Positions 1 to 9,024 of a DNA stretch of 39,589 nucleotides are shown in pieces; the first letter of the stretch is position 1; each line of letters starts with the position of its first letter. Position numbers and translations under genes: made by a program. The DNA comes from an uncultured Bacteroidota bacterium. GTDB taxonomy: Bacteria > Bacteroidota > Bacteroidia > Flavobacteriales > Flavobacteriaceae. The stretch is taken from positions 1-39,589 of the forward strand of contig CACKQW010000011.1 in NCBI GenBank assembly GCA_902602415.1, in the 5' to 3' direction. The notes beneath the pieces were generated by a model. That model searched no databases, was not told the origin of the DNA, and was given only the letters and a program-made list of their open reading frames with translations.

Positions 1-378
1 AACGCCTGCAAGCGTTGACGGCTGAAACGTAAATCCAACAAAAGGTATTTTTATCCATCTACTAGAATTTGACAGAGAATCAATCATTGATGGTTGAAGA
101 AGTGTGTAAATAAGAAGGACGATAACTACTGGTAAAAGTAAAACAGAAATTCCACTAAAATATTTGTATGGCACTTTATGGATTAGAAACATAAAACTAA
201 ATCCAACTGACAGATGAATAAAATGCTTAAATAAAAAATTCAGTGTGTCCCCGCCCTGAGATATATATGCCAAATTACTAGCAGCACTGTAAACAGGAAG
301 AAAAGAAAAAACTGCAAGAAGTATTACCACTGCCCACAAAGTTTTATCTCCACTGATATTTTTAAGATGATTTAGCAT
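1..378 (-). CDS. ftsW: FtsW, septal peptidoglycan polymerase (5' part only, cut by window edge)
   Basis: SEDS-family lipid II polymerase that works with FtsI at the division septum in the inner membrane. Only the first 126 codons are present; the gene continues beyond base 1. It starts at ATG 378-376, which shares its A with the murD stop (TAATG). The visible part has a cytoplasmic start (MLNHLKNISGDKTLW), a first hydrophobic helix at about 14-33, a second at about 50-65 followed by VPYKYF, and a third at about 76-92. The SSRWIKIPFVGFTFQPSTLA stretch is typical of the FtsW/RodA family. Its position after murD matches the dcw order, which favours FtsW over RodA. Confidence 0.88.
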   Translation of the reverse strand, partial: MLNHLKNISGDKTLWAVVILLAVFSFLPVYSAASNLAYISQGGDTLNFLFKHFIHLSVGFSFMFLIHKVPYKYFSGISVLLLPVVIVLLIYTLLQPSMIDSLSNSSRWIKIPFVGFTFQPSTLAGV

Positions 379-1706
379 TATAATTTCCTTACAGCATTTT
401 TAAATTGTCTACCTCTGTCCTCAAAATCATCAAATAAATCAAAGCTCGCACACGCTGGAGACAATAAAACATTATCTCCAGACTTAGAAATTTTATAGGC
501 AATATTAACTGCGTCTTCCATTGAATCAACATCGAAAATATATTCAACTAAATTTTCAAAAAAATCAATGATTTTCAAATTATTTGCTCCAAGACATATT
601 ATTGCTTTTACCTTTTTTGAAACAATTTTTTTTAATTCTGAGTAATCATTTCCTTTATCTACTCCTCCAACAATCCATACCGTAGGACTATTCATTGATT
701 CTAAAGCATAATATGTAGCATTGATATTCGTTGCTTTTGAATCATTAATATAATTTACCTTGTTTATTGTTAATACTTTTTCTAATCTATGTTCAACTCC
801 TTGAAAATGTTCAAGGCTTTTTCTAATAGTTTCCTTTCTAATTTGTAATAGATTTGCAACCGTAGCAGCTGCCATTGCATTTCTAATATTATGTTTTCCT
901 TTTAATTTAAAATTCTCTATTGACATACTTATTTTATTTTTTCCAGAGATTATATTGATAATACCGTCCTTATAATATGCTCCCTGATCGATTATTTTTT
1001 TTAATGTAAATGGTAATAACTTCGATTTGATACTATTTTTGTTTATGTATTCTGTTGTTACTGAACAATCAGAATTAAAAATGAAGTAATCTTCATTTGT
1101 TTGATTCATAACTATTCTAAATTTTGAATCAACATATTTTTGAAAACTAGAGTATCGATCCATGTGATCTTCACTAATTCCTGTTAAAACTGCAATTTTA
1201 GGTTGAAAGTTTACAATACCATCTAATTGAAAACTACTTAATTCAATGATATCGTAATCATAATTTTTTTGACAAACACTGGAGAAACTCTTTCCTATAT
1301 TTCCAGAAATTGAGCAGTTAATATTTGCATCACTAAGTAACTTGTGAATAATAGTTGCAGTTGTTGTTTTTCCATTACTTCCTGTAACTCCGATTGCTGG
1401 TGCTGAAGAAAAAAGTGAGGCAAATTCAATTTCAGAAATTATCGAAAAACCTTTTTTTGACAAACTATCTATTATTTCTGATTCGTCTGGAATTCCGGGG
1501 CTTTTGATCACAAGGTCAGCCGAGTAAGTTTTAGCATTAGTGTGTGAATTTTCCTCAAATTTGATATCTAATTTTTTTAATTTAGATTTTATTTTCGCAT
1601 CTATTTCGTTTGACTCAGAAAGTAGAATGTCCAAGGAATTTTTTTTTGCTAATTCAGCACTTCCAATTCCGCTTAAACCTGCTCCAAGTATTAATACCTT
1701 TTTCAA
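378..1706 (-). CDS. murD: UDP-N-acetylmuramoyl-L-alanine--D-glutamate ligase (MurD)
   Basis: Cytoplasmic ATP-dependent ligase that adds D-Glu to UDP-MurNAc-L-Ala. The 442 residues are the usual family length. An N-terminal Rossmann-like UDP-binding domain starts with KVLILGAGLSGIG (3-15). The Mur ligase P-loop [11 protein letters not shown] lies at 106-116 with K113 contacting ATP. The central domain carries SEDHMDRY, and the C-terminal domain contains HRLEKV, NDSKATN and LLSPACASFDLFDDFEDRG, the last being a MurD signature. The start is TTG at 1706, one base after the mraY stop; no ATG gives the complete Rossmann strand, so TTG is well supported. It overlaps ftsW by one base. Confidence 0.96.
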   Translation of the reverse strand: MKKVLILGAGLSGIGSAELAKKNSLDILLSESNEIDAKIKSKLKKLDIKFEENSHTNAKTYSADLVIKSPGIPDESEIIDSLSKKGFSIISEIEFASLFSSAPAIGVTGSNGKTTTATIIHKLLSDANINCSISGNIGKSFSSVCQKNYDYDIIELSSFQLDGIVNFQPKIAVLTGISEDHMDRYSSFQKYVDSKFRIVMNQTNEDYFIFNSDCSVTTEYINKNSIKSKLLPFTLKKIIDQGAYYKDGIINIISGKNKISMSIENFKLKGKHNIRNAMAAATVANLLQIRKETIRKSLEHFQGVEHRLEKVLTINKVNYINDSKATNINATYYALESMNSPTVWIVGGVDKGNDYSELKKIVSKKVKAIICLGANNLKIIDFFENLVEYIFDVDSMEDAVNIAYKISKSGDNVLLSPACASFDLFDDFEDRGRQFKNAVRKL

Positions 1707-1707
1707 A

Positions 1708-2913
1708 TTACCTTATTTTTAATGTTATAACAGATAAGATTGCTAGCATTATCCCAACAATCCAAAATCTAGTTACTATTTTACTTTCATGCTGTCCCTT
1801 TTTCTGAAAATGATGATGTAAGGGTGACATTAGAAAAACTCTTTTGCCAACACCAAATTTCTGCTTAGTATACTTGAAATAGAGTACCTGAATAATTACT
1901 GATAAATTTTCTATCAAGAAAATTCCGCATATCAAAGGCAACAGCCATTCTTTTCTTACAGCAATTGAAATTACAGCAATGATTCCCCCGATTGTTAAGC
2001 TTCCAGTATCACCCATAAATACTTGAGCTGGATATGTATTGTACCACAAAAATCCTATTAATGAACCAACAAATGCAGAAATGAATATTGTAATTTCTCC
2101 AGCCCTTGGTATATACATAATATTTAAATAATCAGAAAAAATTATATTTCCAGAAACCCAAGCAAATACTCCAAGGGTAAGCACAATTATTGCTGAAGAA
2201 CCAGCAGCCAAACCATCAATTCCATCTGTTAAATTTGCGCCATTTGATACTGCAGAAACAATTAAAACAACAAAAATTATAAAAACAAGCCAGGTATATT
2301 TTTCAAGATCTGGATGAATCCAAGTTATTAGATCTGAATAATCAAATGCATTATTTTTTAAAAATGGAATTGTTGTTTTTGTTGACTTATATTCAACTAC
2401 ATTTTCAATTTTATTATATGATACTTTATCTTGCTCTTTTACCGTTACATCAGGATGAAAATATAATGTTAACCCTACAAAAACTCCGATAAGACCTTGC
2501 CCAATTAGTTTATAATAACCCCTCAAACCCTGCTTATTTTTTTTAAAAATTTTAATGTAATCGTCAATAAATCCAATTACACCCATCCAAATCATGGTTA
2601 GTATTAAAAGGATGATATAAATATTTTTTAGATTAGTAAATAGTAGGACTGGAACAAGAGTAGAAAATATAATTATCAAACCACCCATTGTTGGTGTTCC
2701 TTCCTTTTGTTCTTGATCCTTTAAGCCTAAATCTCTAATTGACTCTCCAATTTGCTTGGATTTTAAAAATTCAATAATTTTTTTTCCAAATAGCATTGAA
2801 ATCACTAGTGAAGTAATAACTGCAGCAGCAGATCTAAAAGAAATATAATTGAATAAGGATGCTCCAGGAAATTGGAACTGACTTTCTAAATATTCAAATA
2901 AATAATATAACAT
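1708..2913 (-). CDS. mraY: Phospho-N-acetylmuramoyl-pentapeptide-transferase (MraY)
   Basis: Integral inner-membrane enzyme that transfers phospho-MurNAc-pentapeptide to undecaprenyl phosphate, making lipid I. The 401-residue protein is multi-spanning. Diagnostic motifs are [10 protein letters not shown] (73-82), the Mg-binding pair in GFIDDYIK (D117, D118), [12 protein letters not shown] (227-238), [10 protein letters not shown] (301-310) and SPLHHHFQ (363-370). A hydrophilic insertion at about 154-205 makes it longer than the roughly 360-residue E. coli enzyme; as far as I recall, Bacteroidota homologues are similarly long. ATG start at 2913, two bases after the murE stop. Confidence 0.96.
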   Translation of the reverse strand: MLYYLFEYLESQFQFPGASLFNYISFRSAAAVITSLVISMLFGKKIIEFLKSKQIGESIRDLGLKDQEQKEGTPTMGGLIIIFSTLVPVLLFTNLKNIYIILLILTMIWMGVIGFIDDYIKIFKKNKQGLRGYYKLIGQGLIGVFVGLTLYFHPDVTVKEQDKVSYNKIENVVEYKSTKTTIPFLKNNAFDYSDLITWIHPDLEKYTWLVFIIFVVLIVSAVSNGANLTDGIDGLAAGSSAIIVLTLGVFAWVSGNIIFSDYLNIMYIPRAGEITIFISAFVGSLIGFLWYNTYPAQVFMGDTGSLTIGGIIAVISIAVRKEWLLPLICGIFLIENLSVIIQVLYFKYTKQKFGVGKRVFLMSPLHHHFQKKGQHESKIVTRFWIVGIMLAILSVITLKIR

Positions 2914-2915
2914 AA

Positions 2916-4364
2916 TTAGCTTATAATATTTTTAATTACCTCAAAATCATCAAAATTATTTTTGATCCCGTTAATTTCTTGATATGATTCATGACCCTTT
3001 CCAGCAACTAAAACAATATCATTTTTTTTGGCGATTCTTAATGCCATCTCAATTGCTTCACGTCTATCTATTATTCGGGTAACTTTTTCTAAATTTTCAG
3101 ATGAAACTCCATCCATAATGTCATCTATGATTTGAGATGGATTTTCGGATCTAGGGTTATCACTTGTAAAAACAACTTTTGTACTTAAAGAGGATGCAAT
3201 ATTCCCCATAATTGCTCTTTTACTCTTATCCCTATCTCCACCACAACCAACCACAGTAATTAAACTATTTTTTTCTGAGTTAATTTTTTTTATTGAGCTT
3301 ATCACATTTTCCAATGCATCAGGGGTATGAGCATAATCTATGATTGCGATCTTATCATTATTTGAAAGAAATTGCAATCTACCTTTTACAGGTCTTAGTT
3401 TACTTATTCCCTTCAAAAGATTCTCCTCTGGCATTCCTAAAGTTTTAGCAGTAGCATAAACAGCTAACAGATTATATACATTAAACTCACCTACTAAATT
3501 GCACCATAACTCAGAATTGTTAATTTTGATCATCATTCCCTCAAAAGAAGACTCTAATAATTTTGCTTTAAAATTTGAATTAGACTTTAGAGAATAGGTA
3601 TATGTTTCAGCATTTGTATTTTGAATCATATATAACCCGTTTTTATCATCAAAGTTTGTTATTGCAAAACCATCAGAGCTAATGTTATCAAAAAATACCT
3701 TTTTTGTATCCCTATAATTTTTAAAATTTTTGTGATAATCTAAATGATCATGAGTTAAATTTGTAAATACCCCACCTTTGAACTTCAAACCACAAGTTCT
3801 ACACTGATCAATTCCATGGGAACTTACTTCCATAAAACAATATCTAACATCATTTTGAACCATCTCATATAAATATTTATTAATAAGAGTAGCATCGGGA
3901 GTAGTTTGGGTTGGATTATATGTGGTATCACCAACATCAATTTTTATTGTAGAAATAATTCCTGTTTTAATACCGCATGAATCGTATAAATTAAATAATA
4001 AATCAACAATTGTTGTTTTTCCATTAGTGCCAGTTACACCAATTAAATTCAATTTTCTGGAAGGATTTTCATAATAATTTGCAGAAATAAGTGCAAGGCT
4101 ATTTCTCGATGATTCAACAAATACATATGTGATCTCTTTATTTACAATTTCAAATTCCTTTTCGCTAATTATACATTTTGCCCCATTCTTAATGGCGTCT
4201 GAAATAAAACTTGTTCCATCCAAATTATTTCCAATAATTGAAATAAATACATCTCCTTCATTTACCATTCTAGAATCTTTGGTAATATTGCGAATACTTA
4301 TTTCAGGATCTCCTACTATATTATTTACAGTTACATCATTCAATATTTCTCTTAATTTCTTCAA
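2916..4364 (-). CDS. murE: UDP-MurNAc-tripeptide synthetase, meso-diaminopimelate type (MurE)
   Basis: Cytoplasmic ligase that adds the third amino acid to UDP-MurNAc-L-Ala-D-Glu. It has 482 residues. The N-terminal UDP-binding domain contains [14 protein letters not shown], the P-loop [10 protein letters not shown] lies at 109-118 (K116), and the central domain has [14 protein letters not shown]. The C-terminal domain holds DNPR at 402-405, the motif that in characterised MurE enzymes selects meso-diaminopimelate rather than lysine, so a DAP-type wall is predicted. The start is TTG at 4364, overlapping the ftsI stop in TTGA; this is the only start giving the normal N-terminus (MKKLREIL). Confidence 0.96.
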   Translation of the reverse strand: MKKLREILNDVTVNNIVGDPEISIRNITKDSRMVNEGDVFISIIGNNLDGTSFISDAIKNGAKCIISEKEFEIVNKEITYVFVESSRNSLALISANYYENPSRKLNLIGVTGTNGKTTIVDLLFNLYDSCGIKTGIISTIKIDVGDTTYNPTQTTPDATLINKYLYEMVQNDVRYCFMEVSSHGIDQCRTCGLKFKGGVFTNLTHDHLDYHKNFKNYRDTKKVFFDNISSDGFAITNFDDKNGLYMIQNTNAETYTYSLKSNSNFKAKLLESSFEGMMIKINNSELWCNLVGEFNVYNLLAVYATAKTLGMPEENLLKGISKLRPVKGRLQFLSNNDKIAIIDYAHTPDALENVISSIKKINSEKNSLITVVGCGGDRDKSKRAIMGNIASSLSTKVVFTSDNPRSENPSQIIDDIMDGVSSENLEKVTRIIDRREAIEMALRIAKKNDIVLVAGKGHESYQEINGIKNNFDDFEVIKNIIS

Positions 4365-6355
4365 ATTAATTTGAATTTAATTTTCTCTCCCTTTTTTAAT
4401 TTTGAACCAGGTTTTTTAATTTGTTTCATCTTTTCCCCAACTCCTATCAACTCAATTTTATAATCAGAATTTTCAACTATAGAAATAATATCCATCATTT
4501 CATGTTTCGAAAAATCAGGCATTATTTCATTATTTAAATTCAACACCAAGTTGTTCATTGATTCTGATGTTTTCATTTCAATTTCCGAAAATGAATAATG
4601 TTCATTTAGAGGAGTTACAGAGTTGATTTTTTGTGCAATTTCTTTGAAAACTGGTGCAGCAACGATATTTCCATAATATCCCTTGTTTTTATTGGGCTTA
4701 TGTATCACAACAGCACATGAATATTTGGGTTTATCGGCTGGAAAATAACCTACAAATGAAGAAATATATAGACCCGATTCTTTCCAATACTCGGTTTGAC
4801 AAGTACCTGTTTTTCCTGCTAGAGAAATATCCTCAGAGTAGATATTGTGAGCTGTTCCATGTTTCTTCTCAACCACATTTTTCATCATATTTTTAACAAT
4901 GCTAATTGTCTCATCGCTGCATATTGACTCGGAAATTACCTCTCTTTCAAATTTTTCGATTGTTTGATTATATTGCCGAACCTCTTTTATAAATCTCGGC
5001 TTAATCATTAATCCATTATTAGCAATAGCATTGTAAAATGTTAAAATTTGAAGCGGGGTCAATGAGATTCCATACCCAAAGGCCATCCAAGGTAAATCCA
5101 GGCCATCCCAATTCATCTTATCTTCTGGATGAGTAAATTTTGGAGTACCTTCTCCAATTATTGGTAGACCAAGTTTTTGATTTAAATTCATCTTAAACAA
5201 TCCATCGACAAACTTCTCAGGATTGTCCTTATAACTTTCATTTATGACTTGCACCAATGCTGTATTAGATGAAACCTCAAAAGCTTTTGCAACAGAAATT
5301 TTTCCATATCCACCTTTTTTTGCATCCCTTACTTTTCTTCCATAGAAATCAAGGATTCCATTTTTTGTATCAACAATTTGAGAAGTGTCTATCTTTTTAT
5401 CTTCAAGGGCCCTTATTAATGCCATTAACTTAAAGGTTGATCCAGGCTCGTGAGACTCACCAACTGCATAATTAAGTTTTTCATAATACTTTCCGTTTTT
5501 AGTCCTACCAAGGTTTGATATTGCTTTAATTTCTCCAGAGCTTGTTTCCATTACCACAGCAGTTCCATGATCAGCTTCAAAAAATTCTAGTTGTCTTAAA
5601 AGTGCATGATGAACGGCATCTTGAATTTCAATGTTTAGTGTTGTTATCAGATCATATCCGTCCATTGGCTCAACTTCATTGTAATCTGAAACTGGCTTCC
5701 ATTGTCCTTGACCAATTTTTTGAGAAAATCTACTTCCACTTTTACCTTTTAGGTATTTTGGACCAAATGCTCCATCCAATCCTGGTCTCATTGAATTTCC
5801 AAAATCATCATATCTTTCATATCCAACTGTCCTTTGAGCAATTCCACCAATAGGATAGTCTCTTTCTGTTAATTGTTCTGCAATCAAACCACCTTTATAT
5901 CCTCCAAGTTCAAAAAGCGGAAAAGATTTGATTTTTTGAAACTCTTGATATCCCAAATTCCTTGCAATCAAAACAAATCTATTTTTATTCATTCTCGCTC
6001 TTTTGAGTTTTTCAAGGAAATACTGTTCAGACTTATCAAAATGTTTAGAGAGCTCAGTACTCAAGAGATTTATATTTTGTTCAAAAACTCTGTCTGTAGG
6101 TGCTACTGCATCAAAACGAATTGTATACTTTGGAACTGAGCTTGCTAATAACTCTCCATCATCAGAGTATATATTTCCTCTATTTGCAGGTATTTCAATA
6201 TTTTTAAATTCTCTATTTTCAGAAATATTGATGTAATAGTCTCCCTGAGAAATTTGAAGATCAACCAATTTAAACACTATAAAAAATGAAATGAGTACTA
6301 AGAATAAACTCAGTAAATAAAGCCTGTTTGTAATATTCTTTTTAGTTAGTGGCAT
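4361..6355 (-). CDS. ftsI: Division-specific transpeptidase FtsI (class B PBP with C-terminal PASTA domain)
   Basis: Septal peptidoglycan cross-linking enzyme anchored in the inner membrane by one helix (about 11-31), with its catalytic part in the periplasm. From ATG 6355 it is 664 residues. A PBP dimerisation domain follows the helix (ENREFKNIEIPANRGNIYSD). The three active-site motifs of penicillin-binding transpeptidases are intact: STFK with S306, SSN at 362-364 and KTGT at 515-518. Residues about 608-664 (MPDF, KPGSKL, KFKLI) form one PASTA domain, which E. coli FtsI lacks. The ATG lies 14 bases inside ftsL; a TTG one codon upstream is an alternative start. Confidence 0.94.
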   Translation of the reverse strand: MPLTKKNITNRLYLLSLFLVLISFFIVFKLVDLQISQGDYYINISENREFKNIEIPANRGNIYSDDGELLASSVPKYTIRFDAVAPTDRVFEQNINLLSTELSKHFDKSEQYFLEKLKRARMNKNRFVLIARNLGYQEFQKIKSFPLFELGGYKGGLIAEQLTERDYPIGGIAQRTVGYERYDDFGNSMRPGLDGAFGPKYLKGKSGSRFSQKIGQGQWKPVSDYNEVEPMDGYDLITTLNIEIQDAVHHALLRQLEFFEADHGTAVVMETSSGEIKAISNLGRTKNGKYYEKLNYAVGESHEPGSTFKLMALIRALEDKKIDTSQIVDTKNGILDFYGRKVRDAKKGGYGKISVAKAFEVSSNTALVQVINESYKDNPEKFVDGLFKMNLNQKLGLPIIGEGTPKFTHPEDKMNWDGLDLPWMAFGYGISLTPLQILTFYNAIANNGLMIKPRFIKEVRQYNQTIEKFEREVISESICSDETISIVKNMMKNVVEKKHGTAHNIYSEDISLAGKTGTCQTEYWKESGLYISSFVGYFPADKPKYSCAVVIHKPNKNKGYYGNIVAAPVFKEIAQKINSVTPLNEHYSFSEIEMKTSESMNNLVLNLNNEIMPDFSKHEMMDIISIVENSDYKIELIGVGEKMKQIKKPGSKLKKGEKIKFKLI

Positions 6356-6659
6356 CAATTACAATTTTAATAGGTGGAGTTTTGGAAGAAATAATACCTT
6401 TTTTGGATAACCTTTCATTAATTGATGACTCCATCCTTAACTTCATTAAACTAGACCTAATATCTACAAATTCAGACCTCAACGATTTTATCTCATCATT
6501 TAATCCTGCAATCTCATACACTTTTTTATCAATTGAGTGAGATGAAGAAATCATAACTAAACCTAAAATCAGGAAAAGAAAAATATATATCCAATTTGAA
6601 ATATATTTTTCATCTACTAAAAAAGAACCCCTGATTAAGTTTATTAACCTTTGCTTCAT
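6342..6659 (-). CDS. ftsL: FtsL-like cell division protein
   Basis: Small bitopic protein of 105 residues between rsmH and ftsI, the position of ftsL in most dcw clusters. The sequence has a short cytoplasmic tail (1-21), one membrane helix (about 22-40, NWIYIFLFLILGLVMISSS) and a following stretch with heptad-like hydrophobic spacing (IAGLNDEIKSLRSEF and on to about 85), as expected for the coiled coil that pairs with FtsB. FtsL is poorly conserved, so the call rests on topology, length and position. In known systems it recruits and activates FtsW/FtsI. ATG at 6659, two bases after the rsmH stop; its 3' end overlaps ftsI by 14 bases. Confidence 0.85.
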   Translation of the reverse strand: MKQRLINLIRGSFLVDEKYISNWIYIFLFLILGLVMISSSHSIDKKVYEIAGLNDEIKSLRSEFVDIRSSLMKLRMESSINERLSKKGIISSKTPPIKIVIDATN

Positions 6660-6661
6660 TA

Positions 6662-7567
6662 TTATAATTTTTCTGCTACCCTAAGTTTAGAACTTCTGGC
6701 TCTTATATTTTGTTTAATTTCATTTTTACATGGTGTAATCAAAGGATTTATTTTTTTTAATATTTTTTTAGATTTTCCGTAAAAATCCTTTGTACTTTCA
6801 TTTGTAAAGTTTCCATAATTAAAATACCTCTTGACAATTCTGTCTTCAATGGAATGATATGTAATTACACATAATCTTCCATACTTTTTTAAAATTTCGG
6901 AAGATTGAATTAGAAATAATTTTAATATGTCTATTTCGTTATTAACCTCAATTCTTAGAGACTGATAAACTCTCGAGAGAACTTTATTAAAAATTGATTT
7001 TGGAAAAATAGGCTCCAATATCTTATTCAGTTCAAAAGTTGTTTCAATATTTTTTTTATCTCTTGCATTACATATTAAATCAGAAATTTGAAAAGAATTA
7101 TTAAAATCTCCATAATTAGAAAAAAGAGTTGCTAATTTATCAATGGAATATGTATTGATTATTTTGCAAGCATCAATATCCGATTGCTTGTCCATTCTCA
7201 TGTCTAACTTTGCATCAAATCTGTATGAAAATCCTCTTTCTCTATTATCAATTTGATAAGATGAGATTCCAAGATCTGCAATTATGCCATCAACTTTAGT
7301 TATACCAAGGTTTCTAACAAAATTGTTCATATATTGAAAATTTGAATTTATCACTGATAATCTTCTATCATTAATTTTATTTTTAATTGCATCTGGATCT
7401 TGATCAAATGAAATCAATTTTCCTTTTTCTGTTAAACGCTTTAAGATTTCCTTACTGTGTCCTCCTCCTCCAAATGTTACATCGACATAAACTCCATTAG
7501 GATCAATTATTAAAGCATCAATTGATTCCTTTAAGAGAACTGGAGTATGATAATTAGTTTTCGTCAT
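6662..7567 (-). CDS. rsmH: 16S rRNA (cytosine(1402)-N(4))-methyltransferase (RsmH/MraW)
   Basis: SAM-dependent enzyme that methylates N4 of C1402 in the ribosomal P site. From ATG 7567 it has 301 residues. The start HTPVLLKESIDAL, the SAM-binding loop VDVTFGGGGHS (28-38), IADLGISSYQID with RGFSYRFDAKLDMRMD, and the C-terminal ITYHSIEDRIVKRYF are all RsmH signatures. The ATG lies 14 bases inside mraZ; a GTG immediately upstream would add one residue. It is the second gene of the dcw operon, as in most bacteria. Confidence 0.96.
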   Translation of the reverse strand: MTKTNYHTPVLLKESIDALIIDPNGVYVDVTFGGGGHSKEILKRLTEKGKLISFDQDPDAIKNKINDRRLSVINSNFQYMNNFVRNLGITKVDGIIADLGISSYQIDNRERGFSYRFDAKLDMRMDKQSDIDACKIINTYSIDKLATLFSNYGDFNNSFQISDLICNARDKKNIETTFELNKILEPIFPKSIFNKVLSRVYQSLRIEVNNEIDILKLFLIQSSEILKKYGRLCVITYHSIEDRIVKRYFNYGNFTNESTKDFYGKSKKILKKINPLITPCKNEIKQNIRARSSKLRVAEKL

Positions 7568-8009
7568 CACCCATCACCTCTTCAGCCAATTGAGCAAAAT
7601 CCGATTTAGAGTCATCAATTGTTTTTTCATATTTACTTTTGTCCCATATTTCAATAATATTTACTGATGATGACAAAACAATTTCTCTTTTGATATTAGC
7701 AAACTCAGTTAATTCTTTTGGAATCAATAATCTTCCTGTGTTATCAAGCTCGATGAATTTTAATCCAGCAGTAAATCTTCTAATAAAATCGTTATTCTTT
7801 TTTTTGAATCTGTTTAACTTATTTACTTTAGAAATCAAATCCTTCCATTGTTGCATAGGATATAGCTCCAAACATTGTTGAAAAACTGCTCGTTTTAGAA
7901 CAAACCCTTGACTAATAGAATCTGCAATTTGTTTTTTTAATGCAATAGGAATTAATAACCTTCCTTTGACATCAATTTTGCACTCATATGTTCCAATCAG
8001 ATAATTCAA
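7554..8009 (-). CDS. mraZ: MraZ, transcriptional regulator of the dcw cluster
   Basis: DNA-binding protein of 151 residues with two SpoVT/AbrB-like repeats. The two DxxxR signatures are DVKGR followed by LLIP (about 13-21) and DNTGR followed by LLIPKEL (about 90-101). MraZ forms ring-like oligomers and, in E. coli and mycoplasmas, binds short tandem repeats upstream of its own gene. A matching triple repeat lies 45 bases upstream of this start. The start is TTG at 8009, since no ATG or GTG lies upstream in frame and MNYLIGTYECK aligns with the normal N-terminus. It is the first gene of the dcw operon and overlaps rsmH by 14 bases. Confidence 0.95.
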   Translation of the reverse strand: MNYLIGTYECKIDVKGRLLIPIALKKQIADSISQGFVLKRAVFQQCLELYPMQQWKDLISKVNKLNRFKKKNNDFIRRFTAGLKFIELDNTGRLLIPKELTEFANIKREIVLSSSVNIIEIWDKSKYEKTIDDSKSDFAQLAEEVMGDDEN

Positions 8010-8035
8010 GCTTAATTGTAATAGTTAGATTAACT

Positions 8036-8043
8036 CAAATTTA
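8036..8043 (-). promoter_or_regulatory. Putative -7 element of the mraZ/dcw promoter
   Basis: Minus-strand TAAATTTG matches the Bacteroidota -7 consensus TAnnTTTG and sits 26 bases before the mraZ TTG. No clear TTTG -33 box occurs at the expected distance; that position is filled by the tandem repeats at 8054-8082. The consensus comes from the family's primary sigma factor; use at this site is inferred. Confidence 0.5.
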
Positions 8044-8053
8044 ATAAAAATAA

Positions 8054-8082
8054 TACCACTTTTTACCACTTTTTACCACTTT
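8054..8082 (-). promoter_or_regulatory. Putative MraZ operator: three 10-base direct repeats
   Basis: On the minus strand the 9-mer AAAGTGGTA occurs three times at exact 10-base spacing (8082-8074, 8072-8064, 8062-8054), separated by single A bases. Known MraZ operators are tandem GT-rich repeats at one-helical-turn spacing upstream of mraZ (TGGGN repeats in E. coli, AAAGTG-type boxes in mycoplasmas). The repeats end 10 bases before the putative -7 box, so bound MraZ would cover the -33 region and probably repress. Confidence 0.75.
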
Positions 8083-8259
8083 GTTAATAAAATTAAGCTT
8101 TACCTGGGATTTTAAAGTATAAAATTAACTGATATATTATTTAAATAATTGATAATGAGGTGGTTAAAAATTTAAACCAATTAATTAACACTAATTGTTG
8201 ATTACATGTTAACTAGTATCAATATGAACTATTACTTTATTTTTAATTAATTTTGAAAT

Positions 8260-9024
8260 ATGGTTTTTGGAATTAATAAAGAGAAAGATTTTAAATACAT
8301 TGAGGAAGGCGATGGACTTCCAATAATTATCCTGCATGGTTTGATGGGTGGATTAAGTAATTTTAACGGAGTTATTACTTTTTTTAAAGATAAGGGATTC
8401 AAAGTGTTAATGCCTGTTTTGCCCATATATGATTTACCGATCTTAAAAACCTCAGTTCGTGAATTATCTAGCTTTTTAGATCGATTCATTAAATTCAAAA
8501 AGATTAAAAAATTTGTTCTAATTGGAAATTCTTTGGGCGGACATATTGCTTTGTACTATACCAAAATTTTTAACAGAGCAAATGGGTTAGTCTTAACAGG
8601 TAGTTCTGGTCTTTATGAAAAAGGAATGGGAAGCGGATACACAAAAAGAGGAGACTACAACGTTATGAAGAAAAAAGTAGAAGAAGTTTTTTATGATCCA
8701 AGGGTTGCAAACAAAGAACTTGTAGATGAGGTATTTGAAACTGTTAACGATAGGAATAAGTTAATCAAAATCCTTGCAATGGCAAAAAGTGCTATCAGAC
8801 ACAATATGGCGAAAGATTTACCAAAAATGAAACTACCTTGTCTAATTATCTGGGGTAAAAATGATAATGTAACTCCGCCTGATGTTGGTATTGAATTTAA
8901 TAATTTACTACCAAATTCTGATCTTGTTTGGATCGATAAATGTGGGCATGCACCAATGATGGAGCACCCAGAAAAATTTAACGAAATTTTATTGGATTGG
9001 CTTAAAGCAAAATTCAAAAAGTGA
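8260..9024 (+). CDS. Alpha/beta-fold hydrolase
   Basis: Probable soluble serine hydrolase of 254 residues; substrate unknown. The oxyanion loop HGLMGG lies at 26-31, the nucleophile elbow GNSLGG has S91, the acid is probably D202 (WGKNDNVTPP) and the base H230 (CGHAPMMEHPEKF), so the triad is complete and ordered as in the fold. No signal peptide. It diverges from mraZ and overlaps engB by four bases (GTGA), so the two are likely co-transcribed. A TAnnTTTG match at 8248-8255 lies only five bases before the ATG and has no -33 partner, so I do not call it a promoter. Confidence 0.85.
   Translation: MVFGINKEKDFKYIEEGDGLPIIILHGLMGGLSNFNGVITFFKDKGFKVLMPVLPIYDLPILKTSVRELSSFLDRFIKFKKIKKFVLIGNSLGGHIALYYTKIFNRANGLVLTGSSGLYEKGMGSGYTKRGDYNVMKKKVEEVFYDPRVANKELVDEVFETVNDRNKLIKILAMAKSAIRHNMAKDLPKMKLPCLIIWGKNDNVTPPDVGIEFNNLLPNSDLVWIDKCGHAPMMEHPEKFNEILLDWLKAKFKK

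Noticed and set aside
5542-6236. Several plus-strand open frames opposite ftsI
   Set aside because: They are antisense to conserved FtsI domains and show no family features or start context.
8054-8082. Short tandem repeat as a CRISPR or microsatellite
   Set aside because: The units are 10 bases with no spacers, and position and phase fit a MraZ operator far better.
8248-8255. TAATTTTG as promoter of the hydrolase gene
   Set aside because: Only five bases from the ATG and no -33 box; with this base composition dozens of TAnnTTTG matches are expected by chance in the window.
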